Assembly (NCBI RefSeq): GCF_017808105.1
Contig: NZ_JADBHF010000005.1
Span: 1-64,000 of the forward strand
DNA: 64,000 bases
Reading direction: 5' to 3'
From: Brevibacterium renqingii
GTDB lineage: Bacteria; Actinomycetota; Actinomycetes; Actinomycetales; Brevibacteriaceae
This document shows positions 62,596 to 64,000 of the stretch, piece after piece (positions within the stretch are counted from its first letter, which is position 1; every line of letters starts with the position of its first letter). Under the pieces are notes generated by a model, which was not told the origin of the DNA, did no database searches, and worked only from the letters and a program-made list of their open reading frames with translations. Position numbers and translations under genes: made by a program.

Positions 62596-62638
62596 GCTCG
62601 GCCGAGCCGAGCCGCGCCGGGCCGGTCGCCGAGAGCCT

Positions 62639-63364
62639 TCACCCGTGAGTGTGCGAACCGTGCTCGTCGATCCACACCCACCCGGGCGGCATCGGCGCCC
62701 AGGCGGCGACCTCGCGGCCGGCCTTGGAGCTGTCGGCGAGCACGACGACGGTGCGGGCGCGTTCGGCGATGAGTTCCTTGGTCCGTGCTTCGTCCAGCGT
62801 CGGTTCGCCCAGTCCGTTCCTCGGATCGACGGCGTCCGCGCCGAGGAATGCGACGTCGACATGGATCCGTCCTAGCGCATGGTCGCTCAGGGCACCGGTG
62901 GTCCCGTGCGACATCGTCGAGACCTCACCGCCGATCATGATGACCTTCGGGCCCCTCGGATGAGCCAGGGCGAGGGCGATCTCGAGCCCACGAGTGACGA
63001 CGGTGAGATCATCGCGGTCGCGGATCCTGTCGGCCAGACGCACGGTCGTCGAGCCGGCATCGAGGAAGACCGTGCGCACACTCGAGTCTGCGAGGTGGCC
63101 CAGCGCCCAGGTCGCGATCGTGTCCTTGGCTACGGCATTGTGCTCCATCCGCTGCCCCAGCGGCGGTTCGACGTAGCCGGCGGCGGTGGCGCCGCCGATC
63201 GTGCGGATGACATCGCCGGATTCGGCCATCTCGCGCAGGTCGCGGCGAATCGTCGATTCGGAGGTGTCGAGTTCGGCGGCCAGACGCGCGATCGTCCAGG
63301 TCCCGCTCTTGAGCAGGGACAGGATGTCCTCGCGACGTCTCAGCGTGCCTGTCCGAATCGCCAT
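62639..63364 (-). CDS. DeoR/GlpR family transcriptional regulator
   Basis: A 241-residue sugar-phosphate-responsive regulator. The N-terminal DeoR helix-turn-helix is RREDILSLLKSGTWTIARLAAELDTSESTIRRDLREM. The effector domain has VFLDAGSTTVRLA and a later VDVAFLGADAVDPRNGLGEP, typical of the DeoRC sensor. AGAGGA lies eight bases before the ATG. It is downstream of and probably co-transcribed with a PdxA-family gene (38-base gap). DeoR regulators are commonly found with PdxA2 and four-carbon sugar-acid kinases. Confidence 0.9.
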   Translation of the reverse strand: MAIRTGTLRRREDILSLLKSGTWTIARLAAELDTSESTIRRDLREMAESGDVIRTIGGATAAGYVEPPLGQRMEHNAVAKDTIATWALGHLADSSVRTVFLDAGSTTVRLADRIRDRDDLTVVTRGLEIALALAHPRGPKVIMIGGEVSTMSHGTTGALSDHALGRIHVDVAFLGADAVDPRNGLGEPTLDEARTKELIAERARTVVVLADSSKAGREVAAWAPMPPGWVWIDEHGSHTHG

Positions 63365-63402
63365 TCAAGGTGTCCTCTCACTGGTGGAAGCGGCCGTCGG
63401 AG

Positions 63403-64000
63403 TCAGCGCGGCAGGTACTCGGCGCGGATGCCGTCGACGTAGGGAGCGTAGCCGATCGCCGCCCGGTAGGCCGAGCGCATCGTCCCGGCGTCGGCGATGC
63501 CCTGCCCGGCGATGTCGAAGGCCGTGCCGTGATCGACGGAAGTCCGCAGGATCGGCAGGCCCACGGTGACCGAGATCGTCCCATCGAAGTCGAAGGTCTT
63601 CGAGGCGATATGGCCCTGATCGTGGTACTGCGAGAGGACGCCGTCGAAGCGTCCGGTCAGCCCCTGGTGGAAGACGGAGTCGGCTGGAATCGGTCCGGCG
63701 ACTTCGAAGTCTCCGGCGGCATTGACCTGCTCGACCGCGGGACGCAGGATCTCGATCTCCTCATCGCCGAAGGCCCCGTTCTCGCCCCCATGCGGGTTGA
63801 GTGCGGCGACGGCCAGCCTCGGCGACTGCACTCCGTAGAGCTGCAGGGCCCGATGAGCGCGTTCGATGGAGTCGATCTGCGCGTCGACGGTGAGCGCGTC
63901 GATGGCCTTGCGCAGAGACATGTGGCGGGTGGCGAAGAAGATCTGCAGCTTGTGCCCGGGAGCCTTCGTGTTCTCGACGACGAACATGGTGTCCTGCTTC
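63403..64000 (-). CDS. pdxA: PdxA family dehydrogenase (4-hydroxythreonine-4-phosphate type), partial
   Basis: The C-terminal ~199 residues of a PdxA-family NAD-dependent dehydrogenase/decarboxylase; the gene continues beyond the right edge, so the N-terminus is missing. Conserved segments are ATRHMSLRKAID, AVAALNPHGGENGAFGDEE (metal and substrate site), GPIPADSVFH, VLSQYHDQGHIASKTFDF and VGLPILRTSVDHGTAFDIAG. The coding frame reads through the apparent Met at 63987 to the window end. Linkage to a DeoR regulator favours the PdxA2 branch (4-phospho-threonate/erythronate dehydrogenase in sugar-acid catabolism) over vitamin B6 synthesis. Confidence 0.88.
   Translation of the reverse strand, partial: KQDTMFVVENTKAPGHKLQIFFATRHMSLRKAIDALTVDAQIDSIERAHRALQLYGVQSPRLAVAALNPHGGENGAFGDEEIEILRPAVEQVNAAGDFEVAGPIPADSVFHQGLTGRFDGVLSQYHDQGHIASKTFDFDGTISVTVGLPILRTSVDHGTAFDIAGQGIADAGTMRSAYRAAIGYAPYVDGIRAEYLPR

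Overview
This window reads as chromosomal DNA of a high-GC Gram-positive actinobacterium. Supporting signs are the strong G/C third-position bias, frequent GTG and TTG starts, ATGA and GTGA overlaps inside operons, a DtxR/IdeR-type iron box, an inositol-1-phosphate synthase, a MetS-type small subunit beside an NSS transporter, and fused ABC transporter subunits. A Brevibacterium-like organism is plausible, but that placement is inference. I see no rRNA, phage, insertion sequence or CRISPR array. Nearly all of the window is metabolism and transport.

Layout. 0-8.3 kb: an unusual tRNA (anticodon TAA, short variable loop), an MFS transporter, a PPK2 polyphosphate kinase, a DUF1461 membrane protein, an AEC carrier, a small membrane protein, then an acyl-CoA synthetase/acyl-CoA dehydrogenase operon on the minus strand. 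8.4-17.7 kb: a divergent TetR regulator, a five-gene peptide-type ABC importer operon (permease, permease-ATPase fusion, ATPase, serine hydrolase, lipoprotein binding protein) and a convergent cytoplasmic alkyl-sulfatase. One 17-bp operator-like motif recurs at the acyl-CoA operon/TetR promoter region, the ABC promoter and the sulfatase promoter, which suggests a single regulon. 17.7-31 kb: two DUF202 proteins, an atypical Nramp transporter, an HrpA helicase, a small membrane protein flanked by two different 19-bp-period tandem repeats, release factor 3, Ino1, an AbgT transporter and a Bax-inhibitor-like protein. 31-38.3 kb: two sodium symporters (NSS and SSS), each with a single-helix small subunit, around a DapA-family lyase and an aldehyde dehydrogenase. 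38.3-45.5 kb: VOC protein, AraC regulator, an alpha/beta-hydrolase-methyltransferase fusion, and a siderophore ABC importer under an iron box. 45.7-49.5 kb: an SbcD/SbcC-like nuclease-ATPase pair.

49.5-60.5 kb is a catabolic island. A four-gene operon (phosphotransferase, SDR, ACAD10/11-like dehydrogenase, acyl-CoA ligase) matches the logic of the bacterial levulinate/4-hydroxyacid pathway. It is followed by a divergent quinone oxidoreductase, a second acyl-CoA dehydrogenase, a TetR regulator, another acyl-CoA ligase and an MHS-type transporter. The window closes with a BCCT transporter and, running off the right edge, a PdxA-family dehydrogenase with its DeoR regulator, an arrangement typical of threonate/erythronate use.

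The most interesting points are the predicted TetR sulfatase/ABC/acyl-CoA regulon, the split ACAD10/11-type operon, the type-I TAA tRNA, the hydrolase-methyltransferase fusion, and the iron box placed 2 bases upstream of a GTG start.
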